Assembly (NCBI GenBank): GCA_947247005.1
Contig: OX365955.1
Location: 2,738,001-2,802,000 of the forward strand
From: Spisula solida
Lineage: Eukaryota > Mollusca > Bivalvia > Venerida > Mactridae
Direction of reading: 5' to 3'
Length of the DNA: 64,000 bases
The translations under genes and the position numbers were made by a program. Positions 1 through 11,956 of the stretch are shown here, piece after piece. The stretch's first letter is position 1. Each line of letters starts with the position of its first letter. Under the pieces are notes generated by a model. It was given only the letters and a program-made list of their open reading frames with translations, had not been told where the DNA came from and did no database searches.

Positions 1-866
1 GATTAGGCTAAAATTGTGACCTCTAGGGACTATACAAGGTTTTTCTATGATTTGATGTTGTGACCTAGTTTTTGACCCGAGAACTACCCAATATCAAACT
101 TGACCTTGATTTTGTTGAGATGATCAATGTGATTAAGTTTCGTAAAGATTAGACCAAAATTGTGACCTCTAGTGACTACACAAGGTTTTTCTATGATTTG
201 ACCTTGTAACTTAGTTTTTGACCCCGGATGACCCAATATCGAACTTGACCTAAATTTTGTTGAGATGATCTTTGTGACCAAGTTTCATAAAGATTAGGTC
301 AAAATTGTTACCTTTAGTGACTACACAAGGTTTTTCTATGATTTGACCTTGTGACCTAGTTTTTGACCCCTGATGACCCAATATGGAACTTGACCTAGAC
401 TATGTTGTGATGATCATTGTGACTAAGTTTCGTAAAGATTAGGTCAAAATTGTGACCTCTTGTGACTACATAAGGTTTTTCTATGATTTGACCTTGTAAC
501 CTAGTTTTTGACCTTGGATGACCCAATATAGAACTTGACCTAAATTTTGTTGAGATGATCATTTTGACCAAGTTTCATAAAGATTAAGTCAAAATTGTGA
601 CCTCAAGCGACTACACAAGGTTTTTCTATGATTTGACCTTGTGACCTAGTTTTTGACCCCCGATGACCCAATATCAAACTTGACCTAGATTTTGTTGATA
701 TGATCATTGTGACCAAGTTTCATAATGATTAGGCCAAAATTGTTACCTCTGGTGTCTACACAAGCAAATTGTTGACGGACGGACGACGGACGGACGAAGA
801 GTGATCACAAAAGCTCACTCTGTCACTCTGTGACAGGTGTGTCACTCTGTGACAGGTGAGCTAAAA
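1..866 (+). mobile_element. Tandem-core repeat element, family 1, truncated by window edge
   Basis: About six units of roughly 147 bp, each with the phrases 'accaagtttcataaagatta', 'acacaaggtttttctatgat' and 'cctagtttttgacc'. They end in a GGACGGACG-rich stretch, the phrase 'gagtgatcacaaaagctcac', a palindrome (agctcac...gtgacaggtgagct) and an A run. The same 3' module closes the copies at 15973, 44085 and 51616. The 5' end (AACAAGAG plus a GGGCCC hairpin) lies outside the window. A 19-bp piece of the terminal palindrome is duplicated near 833-852. It is noncoding. The architecture resembles bivalve pearl-type elements that amplify a tandem core between fixed ends; the assignment is inferred. 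Confidence 0.7.
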
Positions 867-874
867 ATGTGCTC

Positions 875-955
875 CGAACGTGATTAATGATAGTCTACCC
901 GCCAAAATGAACTAGTCGGATAGGTCATCGCTCAGGGTGAAAATTGAACTGTATA
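875..955 (+). repeat. Dispersed repeat fragment, second copy at 59052-59125 (minus)
   Basis: The stretch around 'gtctacccgccaaaatg' and 'cggataggtcat' is repeated in reverse complement at about 59052-59125 with a few mismatches. No terminal structure or coding capacity is visible, so the parent element is unknown. Confidence 0.6.
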
Positions 956-1019
956 TCAACACATTTGTTTTTACAGTTGTAACAGATACCCAACATAAAA
1001 ATATGCCTCCCCTTTTCAG

Positions 1020-1447
1020 AAGACGAGTCCGAGTTTGGATTACCCAACTTAAAAATGTACCAGTTTTCAGGAGAGTCAGAGATGTTCAAATGCTCCAAAA
1101 ACATACCTCAATACAGGAAGTATGTAAAAGAGGGTGTATAAAACCCAAAACCAGTCAAATTATGAAGCTACAGAATTCCAATTTATCTCATGAACAGTTT
1201 TTTAAGCGCTCAGAATGAAAATTTAAATTAAAATGTAATTATTGTGACTTAAATTGTGGCTACAATTTTCTGAGAAAAAATCCCAATTTGACCAAAGGCC
1301 TAAAATGTTTATAAGACCTAGACAAATCAATGTACAAGACTGAAGTACTTGTCAAAATATCAAAATTGTATAACTTAGTGCTTTCTTCTTTCCTGTAATA
1401 GACTATTTAATCACGAACAAAGGTTGAATGAACCTTCTAGCGTATGA
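1020..1447 (+). CDS. 3' end of an unrecognised spliced gene (two exons)
   Basis: Exon A is 1020-1119: a pyrimidine-rich acceptor (cctccccttttcag) opens it and a GTATGT donor closes it. Its only sensible frame reads DESEFGLPNLK, MYQFSGESEMFK, CSKNIPQYRK. Exon B starts after an acceptor (cttctttcctgtaatag) at 1402. The two bases left over from exon A plus the first base of exon B complete a Lys codon, and the reading continues LFNHEQRLNEPSSV to a TGA at 1445-1447. The phase match across the intron and the good splice signals support a real gene entering from the left. I do not recognise the protein, and no domain is visible in about 48 residues. A chance pairing of splice-like sites is possible. 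The stretch after the stop (1493-1758) stays open in another frame, so the true terminal exon could differ. Confidence 0.42.
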
Positions 1448-2427
1448 AGAATTCCCAGGACAGTTTGTCAGTGACATGAACAACTTAGTAACCTCAAGGA
1501 ATTCATCCATTTAACGGCTACACTGATATCTTTAATAAACACAGTAGTAATCGTGATACACTAGTTCTCAGTTCTGCCAGAGAATTCTACTGTTTGTATA
1601 TGGCTCTGACAGAACTGAAAAATGATGTAATGCTTGGACGGCAATCAGATGCGGCGTGTATCATGAGTTCTGTCAGAGCGTTACATCGGTTTTCAGTTAC
1701 ACCAGAGACATATGGAAACATGGGACGGAGAAGCAGTGTATCAGGATTACTACCATTATAAATACGGTCATTTAAGAAACCGTGTATACTGAAAAACAAT
1801 GATTTTTCTAGCAATAATTTTTTTTTTTATTTGTTGTTAATTCAATCCCCATGAATAATCAACCTCCAGTATATAGTGAATCACTGAATTTAAGACCTGG
1901 TGCACTGCCACTTAATTGCATTTTCAACAAAATCTGCTATGGAATGGTGTAAGCAATATATTATATTAATTAATAATGTAGGTAATTAGCAGGGGTTCCA
2001 TCTGACTCAGGAGTTTCTACCTTTGAAATTTCCAAAAAGCCACAGTTTGGTCCTCAACATTTTGATTTGAAGGGTCATTATATGAAAAATGGTCTCTAAA
2101 AATCATGGACATTTCACCTATAATATGGTAAAATACAGTCGAAAGTATCACAATGACCCTTCAGATTCAGAAGCTAGAGGAACCCCTGTAATAAGGCTAG
2201 GCTGCGATGATGTATGCATGGGTGAAAGTAAGAAATTTTGAAAATCTGAGATCCACTTGGAGTTTGTTACTGGAGTTTAATCCTTCAAATTTTTCAATAT
2301 GTAAAGGTAAAATAAAGACAACTGCATTTTGGGCGGACATGTACTACAAAACTTGCTGTCATGAGTCCTGGAGTATCCTCAAATAAACTCCAAGAAAGGT
2401 TGATCTGGACTCCTATCCGTAACTCCA
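1448..2427. other. No gene recognised
   Basis: AT-rich intergenic or 3'UTR-like DNA. An open stretch of about 89 codons on the plus strand (1493-1758) has no splice signals that I trust and no recognisable motif. Confidence 0.5.
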
Positions 2428-2795
2428 CTCCAGAACGTCATGACTCCACTCCAGAACGTCATGACTCCACTCCACAACTTCATGACTCCACTCCATGACT
2501 CCACTTCATGACTCCAGTCCATGACTTCACTCCACAACTCCATGACTCAACTCCACAACTCCATGACTCAACTCCACAACTTATGACTCCACTCCACAAC
2601 TCCATGACTCCACTCCACAACTCCATGACTCCACTCCACAACTCCATGACTCCACTCCACAACTCCATGACTCCACTCTATGACTCCACTCCACAACTCC
2701 ATGACTCCACTCCACAACTTCATGACTCCACTCCATGACTCCAGTCCATGACTTCACTCCACAACTCCATGTCTCCACAACTTCATGACTCCACT
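2428..2795. repeat. Minisatellite, about 21-bp unit
   Basis: Tandem copies of 'atgactccactccacaactcc', with shorter variants such as 'atgactccactcc'. Repeat-derived ORFs run through it on both strands because the main unit is a multiple of three. They are not genes. Confidence 0.9.
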
Positions 2796-3190
2796 CCATA
2801 CATACCGGTATGTCAGAATTTTAAGACTGATTCTGAAGCTTTCACTCATGTCTAAGTGCACCCATGTATGGAGTAAACGATTACTCAGGATGAAAGCATC
2901 AATAAACTACAAAACTACACTCCTGATAACAATTAAACATAAACAATCAACATGAAGTCCTTCTCTTACTATGAAATTACTGTAAACCTAGAAAATTGTT
3001 TGCGCAATTTAGTTTTGTGGAGTTCGCGAGATGTAGAATTTCGCCAAATTGAGTCGCCACAAAAGTGCTAAAAACATTAATATGGACATTGCAGGAAACT
3101 TAAAAATGCGAAAGTTTGTGGTCGCGAATATGCCTACGATCAGCAAATTGGTTAACAGTATATGAATGAGAGTCGTTCTCAATGATAAAA

Positions 3191-3290
3191 CATCAGTAAC
3201 AAACTCCAAGTCACTCTCCCCAGCACACTCCCACGGGAACCATCAGTAACAAACTCCAAGTCACTCTCCCCAGCACACTCCCACTGGAAC
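3191..3290. repeat. 50-bp perfect-like tandem duplication
   Basis: Two adjacent 50-bp copies starting 'catcagtaacaaactccaag' differ at one base near their ends (ccacgggaac versus ccactggaac). This is a recent local duplication. Confidence 0.85.
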
Positions 3291-3393
3291 CATCAACAAC
3301 AAACATTGAATATTACATTATCATCTGAGTATAAGGCCGGAAATATTAAACACATGGATTATCATCCCTCTCTGTCTAAGGCTAAAAATATAT

Positions 3394-4003
3394 GAGCCAG
3401 TCTCCAGGAAAACCTGTTAAATTGACATTAAGTAATTACTGCATGTAACAAGCTTTTAAAAAAGCTTTCAAATAAGAAAAAATGACATATCAATAGATTC
3501 AATTTTAAGTCATGTATCCATATATTACTATATCTTAGCTTTAAAATTTCTTATGAATAATGTTGAAATCATTTACTTCGTTGCTATGGTGACCAATTTC
3601 ACAAAAGGACTCTGATTAAGAAAAACGAGGATTTAGTTGTTTAAAACAGTAGTAGTCTTTCTCTAAATGTGAACATTCACAATGTGGATGTATATTTTAA
3701 AACTTAAAACATTATTCCAAAACTTGATACCATTTTGACTAGTTTACGTCAAGAAATGATCAAATGGAGCATTTATAAAGTACTTGTTACAACGACGTCG
3801 AATAACGTTTGAATGACTTTTGCGACGTCACGCAAAAAGGGTCTGAATAGGGCCTCAACTAAACAACTGTAACTTCCTTAAAAATCATGATATTAACAAA
3901 AGTTCTTTTGCATTTTGCTTCATTAAGATTACTCTTTTAGATAATAAAAAATCTCAAAATGAAATGTTTTGTCAAAATAGCAGGTTTTCCTGGAGACTGG
4001 CTC
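3394..4003. mobile_element. Nonautonomous TIR element (MITE), 610 bp
   Basis: The left end GAGCCAGTCTCCAGGAAAAC is repeated as a perfect reverse complement at the right end, and weaker inverted similarity continues inward. It sits in an ATATAT context, so a TA-type duplication is likely but cannot be delimited. It has no coding capacity. A diverged second copy in inverted orientation lies at about 50890-51600; both share 'aaattggtcaccatagcaac' and a CRE-like 'tgcgacgtca' region. Confidence 0.8.
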
Positions 4004-4009
4004 ATATAT

Positions 4010-4780
4010 ATATGGGGTTCAGGTAACCTGCCTACCCTATTTTTTAGCTTCGACCCTAGAATTTTTAATTGATTTTGAGAAAGTGCAGAAAAATCGAGGA
4101 ATGAAAAAAGTTCAGTTTCAATTTTGGCACACTGTATTTTCGATGCAATAACATATGGCTAGTGGCAGAAATACTTTAAAGGAAATGCCTACCTACCGAC
4201 CCTATGTTTTCACCAACTGATGTTCAAGGAAAACTACCAAAAGTTACGTTAAAAAATCACGATATTTTCAGCCAATATTTTAAATCCACGAATGTCAATT
4301 CAATTCAAATTCAATTCAAATATTTTATGAATGTCAGAAACCACCAAATTACCATTTTTCTAAAATATGTGACATTTACAGTAAAACCATTAATATTTGT
4401 GAGGGATATCATTTTGTGGCAGATAACCTTTGGCTTAGTGGGAATAGAAACTTGACCCCAATCTCCTGAAAAATCTCTCAAGCAGAAATCTCAACTCAAA
4501 TTGAGATTTCGCTAAAATCAGAGTTGGATTTGAGATAAATCTGATGTTTTGGCTCTTGAATCTTGACTGTAATTAAACACTCAGAATAAAATTTCTATAA
4601 TATTTAGTGCATGATGCTAATTTTGAGCCAAGCCCCGCATGAAATTTAACATAAAGACACATACCAATATTTGAGATGAGAACTTGCTCAGATTGAGATA
4701 CTTTATAAGGAGATCAGGGCAAGGGATTCTATATAGGAGAAATACCCTAGCTATTTCCAATTAGACTACTTGGTTCTTTA
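4010..4780. other. No gene recognised
   Basis: AT-rich DNA with a short (attcaa)n-like stretch near 4299-4320. No supportable exon was seen on either strand. Confidence 0.45.
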
Positions 4781-4782
4781 AT

Positions 4783-4968
4783 GGCCCTGAGTGTATAGCA
4801 CAGGTACATACAAGACTACCTCTAGGTTACCATCCAGTTCATCTCTAATTGGGTGGGAAGCACCGAAAAGCATTTCAGAAATGTCCAAGTACCCCAGCTG
4901 AGATTCGACCCAGGGCCCTCTTGATCCGTAGTCAAGAGCAATACCCGCTTGTCCACAGTGCCAACTTT
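4783..4968 (-). mobile_element. tRNA-derived SINE, Arg(ACG)-like head
   Basis: Read on the minus strand, the sequence has an A-box match (TGGACAAGCGGG), a stem-loop GCTCTTGA-CTACGGA-TCAAGAG in the anticodon position (anticodon ACG), and a B-box match (GGGTCGAATCTC). Together these form most of a tRNA cloverleaf. A roughly 120-bp tRNA-unrelated tail follows. This is the layout of a tRNA-derived SINE transcribed by RNA polymerase III. The acceptor stem is not convincing, so it is not a functional tRNA gene. Confidence 0.6.
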
Positions 4969-4969
4969 T

Positions 4970-7184
4970 GAATTATTTCTAACTTTTATTAGATTATTTA
5001 AGAAATGTGGAACGATTATCCATCAGTTTTTTCTCTACTGGCCTGATTCACCAATAGACAACAGTGTGGGTGTTTGGTGTTCATCAATAAATCAATGTAT
5101 AATATTGTAAGTTAGATAATTATTTATTTGGCCAGATGTTGTACACTCAGTTAGATTGATGAGATACTACAGTGTAACACGACAAAATAACATTATGTGA
5201 TATTTATCTGAACAATTACCAGAGACTGTAGTGCATGGGCACAAATAACACATATTTACCAAATAAGGCCAATAGTAACATATTGTTTGTTTCTCTACAC
5301 AAGAGCCATCATCTCATTCACGATGCAGTGGGAAGTTAGAATTGTTTTAATTTACGTTATTTACAGAAGTAATTTATTACTCAAAATGACTTTAACAAAT
5401 ATTGTCACATCAATTAATAACAACAGCCGTCAGAGACGGGTGATGCTCCCCATGGGCTGTTTGTCATAGAAAAAAAATTACTCTAAAAAAAAATTCAAAG
5501 AGATTTGGTTCTTGGGCACTGCACTTGAACTTAATGAGATCTATTCAACTATGACATTTTAAATTGATATCTCCAACAGGAGAGATTATGTTTGTATACA
5601 AAGGTATTCATACCACCAGCTAGCTATTGGTGAATAGCAGGTTTTTATTGTTCATTCACCCAATATATTTGCCGGTGGGCATTTTGCATATAAATACGGC
5701 GATCTCTCCTATAATACTATGTGAGTTTAAAGGCCTAGGGTGGTGTTCAATATTGATCTTACTTGATTTAAGGACAACCAATCAGATCACACCTTATCAA
5801 ACTCTTGGTCAGTAACAGGTGATATGATTGGCTATCCCCTGGAAGACTCAAACAACTTTTTCATGATTGCAACACATTATAAACATGTAATTCGATTATT
5901 CAGGTCAGTGACCTGTTTACATACTATTGTGTACATAAACATTGTAATTTCACTAATCTAAATGTCTTATTTTAATAGACATTATATGTAATATGAACTA
6001 AGGCACAGCCTATTTTAGCGAATTTTATCTTAAATTGTTCATTTTTATAATTTTGTTCAATTCTCATAGCTCGCTGCTACATGTCAGTATTGAAACACAG
6101 CAGTAGACACTTGTCAGATGTCCTTAATTATTAGTAACATGATCATCCAGTACAGAATAATTGCTGATCATATGATTCATATATGTACAGTCAGTAGAAA
6201 ATTTGTGACATTTTTGGGTACGAAGTAACGAAGGACGATAGTCGATACGAACCTGCTTTCGTTTTTAAGTTCACTGTATAACTACCTTGATTATGTGTAT
6301 AATAATACGACTTTCCTTGTTTAGAACAAGTACTTTCATGGCGTATTCAGTTGATCAATTACTGATTCTATGCAGGCTGTCACATTCTGTGTTTTCTCTC
6401 TGTTTTCGGAATTTTCTTAGCGTTCCAAGATGGCGGTCGATCAAAGTGCTATACGAAGCAATCGAGTATTTATCTCCCTTATTAAAATGTGTTCTAGATG
6501 GGCCTACTGACTTTTTAGAATATTTTTAAACATCATTAAAATATAAAAGAAAATTTATGAGCTACAGAATAACGCATTTTAGGTAACTTTTGTTATTCTA
6601 CTGGCGGCCATTTTTCAGTATCTTTCCGCCACTTCGAAACAATACCACAAATTTTCAGATCCATTCATTAGTGAATTCAAACTCTGACCAAACGACGTGA
6701 CACGTTGACTTATTGCGAAATTTATTCGCTATTAGTATGACTAGCTTAGTGAATAAGATATTGGTTTTCCTGCCTTTTCTCCAATTCCAATGTTTAAAGC
6801 AATAGAAATACAATGTTATTGTCATATGATGATTATTCAGGTCAGTCAACTGTTTACATTACATCTTGTATACATAAACATTGCATTGTCTTATTTCAAT
6901 AGATATTATATGTACTTCTATGTAGCTTAGTGAATAAGGTATTGATTTTCCCTGCCTTTTGCTCAAACTAAAACGTTGAAAACAATGAAAATGCAATGTG
7001 ACAGACCTGAATAAACTGACTATACATCATTCAAACAACATCTGGTTTAGCTTGGTGTTCTGTAAAACACACATAATACATTCAATCTGAATAGATTTTA
7101 ATAGCACTTGGTCAATAAATATGATATGCCAGAAACAGTCGACGGTATAACTTTCCTATGATTCATGCTCTAAGGCCAAAAATA
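4970..7184. other. No gene recognised; nested AT-rich duplications
   Basis: Blocks around 5890-6000 and 6830-6920 share 'attattcaggtcagt' and 'tgtatacataaacatt'. Blocks at 6735-6800 and 6920-6990 share 'agcttagtgaataag'. These are old local or element-derived duplications. A YY1-like motif (ccaagatggcgg) occurs at 6424-6436, but no convincing first exon follows it. Confidence 0.45.
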
Positions 7185-7345
7185 AACAAGAGATGTTTGT
7201 AAAACATGTATGACCCCAATGCAGCCAAATAGACCTACTAACCTCAAAATCAACAGGGGTCATCTACTGTAGCTGGCCAACCTCCATGCAAAGTTTTAGA
7301 ATCCTCGGGCAAAGCGCTCTTGAGTTAGCCCTGGCCGAAAAGGGT
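7185..7345 (+). mobile_element. Tandem-core-type element, family 6, single core unit
   Basis: Starts AACAAGAG followed by a short hairpin (ATGTTTGTAAAACAT), then one core unit with 'ccaacctccatgcaaagttt' and 'aaagcgctcttgagtta'. It is the relative of 11957-12215. It shares the AACAAGAG-plus-hairpin start with family 1 but has a different hairpin and core. Confidence 0.6.
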
Positions 7346-7618
7346 TGGGTAGGTAGGTAACTTTTTTGGAAAATATTTTTCTTAATATTTCATTGTGAAT
7401 AATTTTTCTTTTGTCTAGGCACTTTACTAGTTCTACTGTGTTGATTGATATTAATGTTAAATACATTGTGACTATTAATTTTGCAATTCATACTTTCATA
7501 TTTGACTTTTTTATAAAATAAAACTATTTTTTACGTCGGAGGGTCAAACAATATTTTGGATAGGGGACTTATTGCTCGGTAAGGTAGGGAAAGGGAAACA
7601 AAACATTATATTATTTTT

Positions 7619-9127
7619 GGCCTAGTGTACAGAGTGCCATTACATGAGTATAAGGCCTAGTGTACAGAGTGCCATTACATGAGTATAAGGCCTAGTGTAC
7701 AGAGTGCCATTACATGATTATAAGGCCTAGTGTACAGAGTGCCATTACATGAGTATAAGGCCTAGTGTACAGAGTGTCATTACATGATTATAAGGCCTAG
7801 TGTACAGAGTGCCATTACACGAGTATAAGGCCTAGTGTACAGAGTGCCATTACATGAGTATAAGGCCTAGTGTACAGAGTGCCATTACATGAGTATAAGG
7901 CCTAGTGTACAGAGTGCCATTACATGAGTATAAGGCCTAGTGTACAGAGTGCCATTACACGAGTATAAGGCCTAGTGTACAGAGTGCCATTACATGAGTA
8001 AAAGGCCTAGTGTACAGAGTGCCATTACATGAGTATAAGGCCTAGTGTACAGAGTGCCATTACATGATTATAAGGCCTAGTGTACAGAGTGCCATTACAT
8101 GAGTATAAGGCCTAGTGTACAGAGTGCCATTACATGATTATAAGGCCTAGTGTACAGAGTGCCATTACACGAGTATAAGGCCTAGTGTACAGAGTGCCAT
8201 TACATGATTATAAGGCCTAGTGTACAGAGTGCCATTACATGAGTATAAGGCCTAGTGTACAGAGTGCCATTACATGAGTGTAAGGCCTAGTGTACAGAGT
8301 GCCATTACACGAGTATAAGGCCTAGTGTACAGAGTGCCATTACATGAGTAAAAGGCCTAGTGTACAGAGTGCCATTACATGAGTATAAGGCCTAGTGTAC
8401 AGAGTGCCATTACACGAGTATAAGGCCTAGTGTACAGAGTGCCATTACACGAGTATAAGGCCTAGTGTACAGAGTGCCATTACACGAGTATAAGGCCTAG
8501 TGTACAGAGTGCCATTACATGAGTATAAGGCCTAGTGTACAGAGTGCCATTACATGAGTATAAGGCCTAGTGTACAGAGTGCCATTACACGAGTATAAGG
8601 CCTAGTGTACAGAGTGCCATTACATGAGTATAAGGCCTAGTGTACAGAGTGCCATTACATGAGTATAAGGCCTAGTGTACAGAGTGCCATTACAGGAGTA
8701 TAAGGCCTAGTGTACAGAGTGCCATTACATGAGTATAAGGCCTAGTGTACAGAGTGCCATTACATGAGTATAAGGCCTAGTGTACAGAGTGCCATTACAC
8801 GAGTATAAGGCCTAGTGTACAGAGTGCCATTACATGAGTATAAGGCCTAGTGTACAGAGTGCCATTACATGAGTATAAGGCCTAGTGTACAGAGTGCCAT
8901 TACACGAGTATAAGGCCTAGTGTACAGAGTGCCATTACATGAGTATAAGGCCTAGTGTACAGAGTGCCATTACATGAGTATAAGGCCTAGTGTACAGAGT
9001 GCCATTACACGAGTATAAGGCCTAGTGTACAGAGTGCCATTACATGAGTATAAGGCCTAGTGTACAGAGTGCCATTACATGATTATAAGGCCTAGTGTAC
9101 AGAGTGCCATTACATGATTATAAGGCC
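7619..9127. repeat. Minisatellite, 35-bp unit, about 43 copies
   Basis: Unit 'ggcctagtgtacagagtgcc' followed by 'attacatgagtataa'. Copies are almost identical. They differ mainly at two sites (catg/cacg and gagta/gatta), and mixed patterns of the two variants recur along the array, as expected from repeated slippage or unequal exchange. No ORF persists. Confidence 0.97.
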
Positions 9128-9141
9128 AAAACAACATAATA

Positions 9142-9877
9142 CAGTAAACTCCCTCAAAATCGGACTCCCTCAAAACCGGAATCCCCATAAAATTGGACGA
9201 TTTCCTAGGTCCCGTATTTTCTTCTTATAAAGTTAACTTAAAAAGCTCCCGCAATACCGGACTTTTATAATTCCGAACGGCATTTTCGGTCCGCTGACAA
9301 GATTTTCAACGATAGTTACTTGCGGTATACCGGACTCGAATATTTGTCTCACCTGACGGAAAACTTAACGTGTACATTTTTCTTGTCTAAAATGTCACTT
9401 TGTTAATTGTTAGTTAAAGAACGTGTCATAACAAAAGGTGCGATTAACAAGTCGTGTTTTTAATGTTTACTCTCGCGTATAATTTGCACAGGCGTGAAAA
9501 ATACTTAGTGAAATTCGCCGCGATGAAATTAAATAATTGCCTAATTACGAACGTAATAAGAAAACGATCCTTCCATTTGATGTTTTGTTCTTGAGGTAGG
9601 TATTGCAACAAACATTTACTGGAACAAAGGATCGTTTAGCCCATCAAAATGTTATACTTACGACAAACACTGCACTAAATCGTATTTAATTGATATGTCT
9701 CCAATTAGCTCACACTCGGGATTTGCATGATAAACATGTATCATGAAACACACAGTATATTCCCTATGATAACATATCAAAGTGAACATGATACAGAACT
9801 CCCACAAAACTGGACCTCCCACAAAACCGGACTTTCGAACCGGTCCGGACAGGGTCCGGTTTTGAGGGAGTTAACTG
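9142..9877. mobile_element. pogo/Tc1-like nonautonomous TIR element, TA duplication
   Basis: Flanked by TA (9140-9141, 9878-9879). The left end CAGTAAACTCCCTCAAAATC and the right end (reverse complement CAGTTAACTCCCTCAAAACC) form a TIR of about 24 bp with two mismatches. A related CGGAC repeat lies just inside each end. TA duplication plus a CAGT start fits the Tc1/mariner-pogo group. No transposase ORF remains. It inserted just past the edge of the 35-bp array. Confidence 0.8.
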
Positions 9878-9879
9878 TA

Positions 9880-10318
9880 TTACTGTTTAGGTTACCCTAC
9901 CTAATTCTTACCGTGTCTTTTGCCCCTAACAAGTCGTAGTTTTAATTGCATTTTGCTTTAAGTCACTACAGATTATTTCCTTTATATATAGATAAAATAA
10001 TTTTAAAAACCATGACGCTATTTGTTCACAAGCAAAATGCTCTTGAAATGAATGCTTGACAGCTGCTATAAGGAATTGATTCAAAATACATTTTAAGCGT
10101 TTGTTCCCTCGCAAATGATATCTGTAATCAATATGTCATTGTCATTATACTGGGTGTTGCCCTACATGTACAAAGGTGTAGAAATGAGCTGAAAGGCAGC
10201 AAAATTCACTGGCTATTTGAACATGCTTGCCGGCTACTTTTTGTCATTTTCTTCTTTGTTACTTTAAGTGAGATTTCAAACCAACCGCCTACTTTTGAAG
10301 ATGAACTGGCTACATTAT
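9880..10318. other. No gene recognised
   Basis: Unique-looking AT-rich DNA, probably intronic to the minus-strand J-domain gene. No exon for the remainder of the J domain could be found here. Confidence 0.4.
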
Positions 10319-11053
10319 AACAAGAGGATCATAGATCCTGTGTCGCTCACCTTCTAAACATGGTCAAACTTTGAAATTGACCTTAAGGTGATCAAAATAA
10401 ACATTTCGACCAAACTTCATGAAGATTGAAGCAAAAATGTGGCCTCCAGAGTGTTAACAAGGTTTTCTTATTGTTTGGCCTATTGTCCTAGTTTTTGACC
10501 CTACATGACCTAACTTCAAACTTGACCTAGATTTCATTGAGATACAACTACTGACCAAGTTTGGTGAAGATCAAAGCAAAAATGTGGCAGCCAGAAAGTT
10601 GACCTTAGGGTCACCAAGCTTAACATTTTGACCAAATTTCATGAAGATTAAAGCAAAAATGTGACCGCCAGAGTGTTAACAAGGTTTTCTTTTTATTTGA
10701 CCTTTTGACCTAGTTTTTGACCCAACATGACCCAACTTCAAACTTGACCTAGATTGTATTGAGATACAACTACTGACGAAGTTTTGGTCAAGATCAAAGC
10801 CAAAATGTGGCCTCCAGAGTGTTAAAAAGGTTTTCCTATTATTTGAGCTTTTGCTCTAATTTTTGACCCCACATGACCCAAATTCTAACTTGACCTATAT
10901 TTCATTGAGATACAACTACTGACCAGGTTTGATGAAGATCAAAGCAAAATTGAAAGTGCTAGTGTTAACGGTGAAATGCCATCGGACGGACGGACGACGG
11001 ACAAAAAAAATCACAAAAGCTCACCTTGCCACTTTGTGGCAGATGAGCTAAAA
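10319..11053 (+). mobile_element. Tandem-core element, diverged family 1 relative
   Basis: Starts AACAAGAG followed by a hairpin AGGATC-ATA-GATCCT and 'tcgctcacc'. Core units of about 170-190 bp contain 'gaccaaacttcatgaagatt' and 'acctagtttttgacc'. It ends in 'ggacggacgacggac', 'atcacaaaagctcacc', a palindrome and AAAA. End modules match family 1 in plan but differ in sequence. It ends only 57 bp from the J-domain exon at 11111. Confidence 0.75.
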
Positions 11054-11110
11054 CATTGGTACACCTCTGCATAAATATAGCATAGTAAATTTAGTTTGAA
11101 GATTGCTCAC

Positions 11111-11925
11111 CTTCTCTGTTGCTTCCTCGTTACCCTGGTTCTTGTCAGGATGAAATCTCAATGCAAGCTGGAATCAAGAAAACATAGAACTTTTAAACAT
11201 CAAGTTGTGTACATAGATACATCAGGGGACTCACTATGGGCTGAATCTTGTGTAGGGACTGAATCCCAAGTAACATTTTGATGATTTTATACAGAGTTTT
11301 ACCATATTCTTGTCAAGATACTTATTACTAATTATAATGCCTCCCGAATCTATTTTTTTTCATTTTTGCATTCATAAAAAGTGGGTGGGTGGGGACAAGA
11401 GAACTGTTACAGTACAATTTTAAAGCATGTATAAAAGTAACTATATACATACAATCATGTGTATAGGAAAACAATAAGTCACTACAATTGTTCAAACAGA
11501 TCTCCTTACTGGTAAAGTAGGTGATGTGTATTGCATGATTTAATTATACAAAAAAGCTGCACTTTGAAAATGTTTTTACAAAATTAGAGTCAAAATGAGG
11601 CTCTTCGGAAAGTTTAGGGGTCAAGGGGACCATTCAAGGCTGGAATGAAGCCCAAAGAAGATACTAAAGAGACGTCACAATAGGTTTCCATGGAATTAAA
11701 TGGTTAATTTACAATAGAATTAAGTTAGTCTATAACAAAGTCAAAGAACTTCAAGTCTAGGATAAAGGAGTTACATGTAAACATAAGGGATTGTAACTAT
11801 GATTATTGTTGGGTTACCGACCCCTATATATGTCACAACTTACTTTTCTATACGCTTTTTTAATGTCATCATGTGGAGCGCCTTTCTGTAGACCCAATAA
11901 CAGATACAAGGAGTCACCAGATCGA
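11111..11925 (-). CDS. J-domain protein, DNAJC5/cysteine-string-like (two internal exons)
   Basis: The minus-strand upstream exon is 11844-11925 (acceptor ttacatttcag, donor GTAAGT). After one leftover base it encodes 27 residues including SGDSLYLLLGLQKG and DDIKKAYRK: helices I-II of a J domain. The next exon is 11111-11167 (acceptor ttcttgattccag, donor GTGAGC). It encodes LALRFHPDKNQGNEEATEK with the catalytic HPD motif. The junction falls between complete codons, so the product reads AYRK-LALRF without a shift. The GDSLY start and KKAYRKLAL context are typical of DNAJC5, a synaptic-vesicle Hsc70 co-chaperone. J domains stimulate Hsp70 ATPase through HPD. Exons for helix IV and the cysteine string were not found in the minus direction, so the gene is either partial here, spread over long introns, or broken. 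A possible in-phase upstream exon is at 24199-24455. Confidence 0.82.
11168..11843. other. Intron between J-domain exons
   Basis: 676-bp intron with GT...AG ends on the minus strand. No other feature recognised. Confidence 0.75.
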
Positions 11926-11956
11926 CTGAAATGTAATAGAAAGTACTACAATAAAA

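Noticed and set aside
1493..1758. Open plus-strand stretch (PQGIHPFNGY...GLLPL) of about 89 codons
   Set aside because: The composition looks protein-like, but it has no acceptor in the right phase, does not continue the frame of the exons upstream, and no motif is recognisable.
2480..2799. ORFs of 62-76 codons on both strands
   Set aside because: Artefacts of the 21-bp minisatellite.
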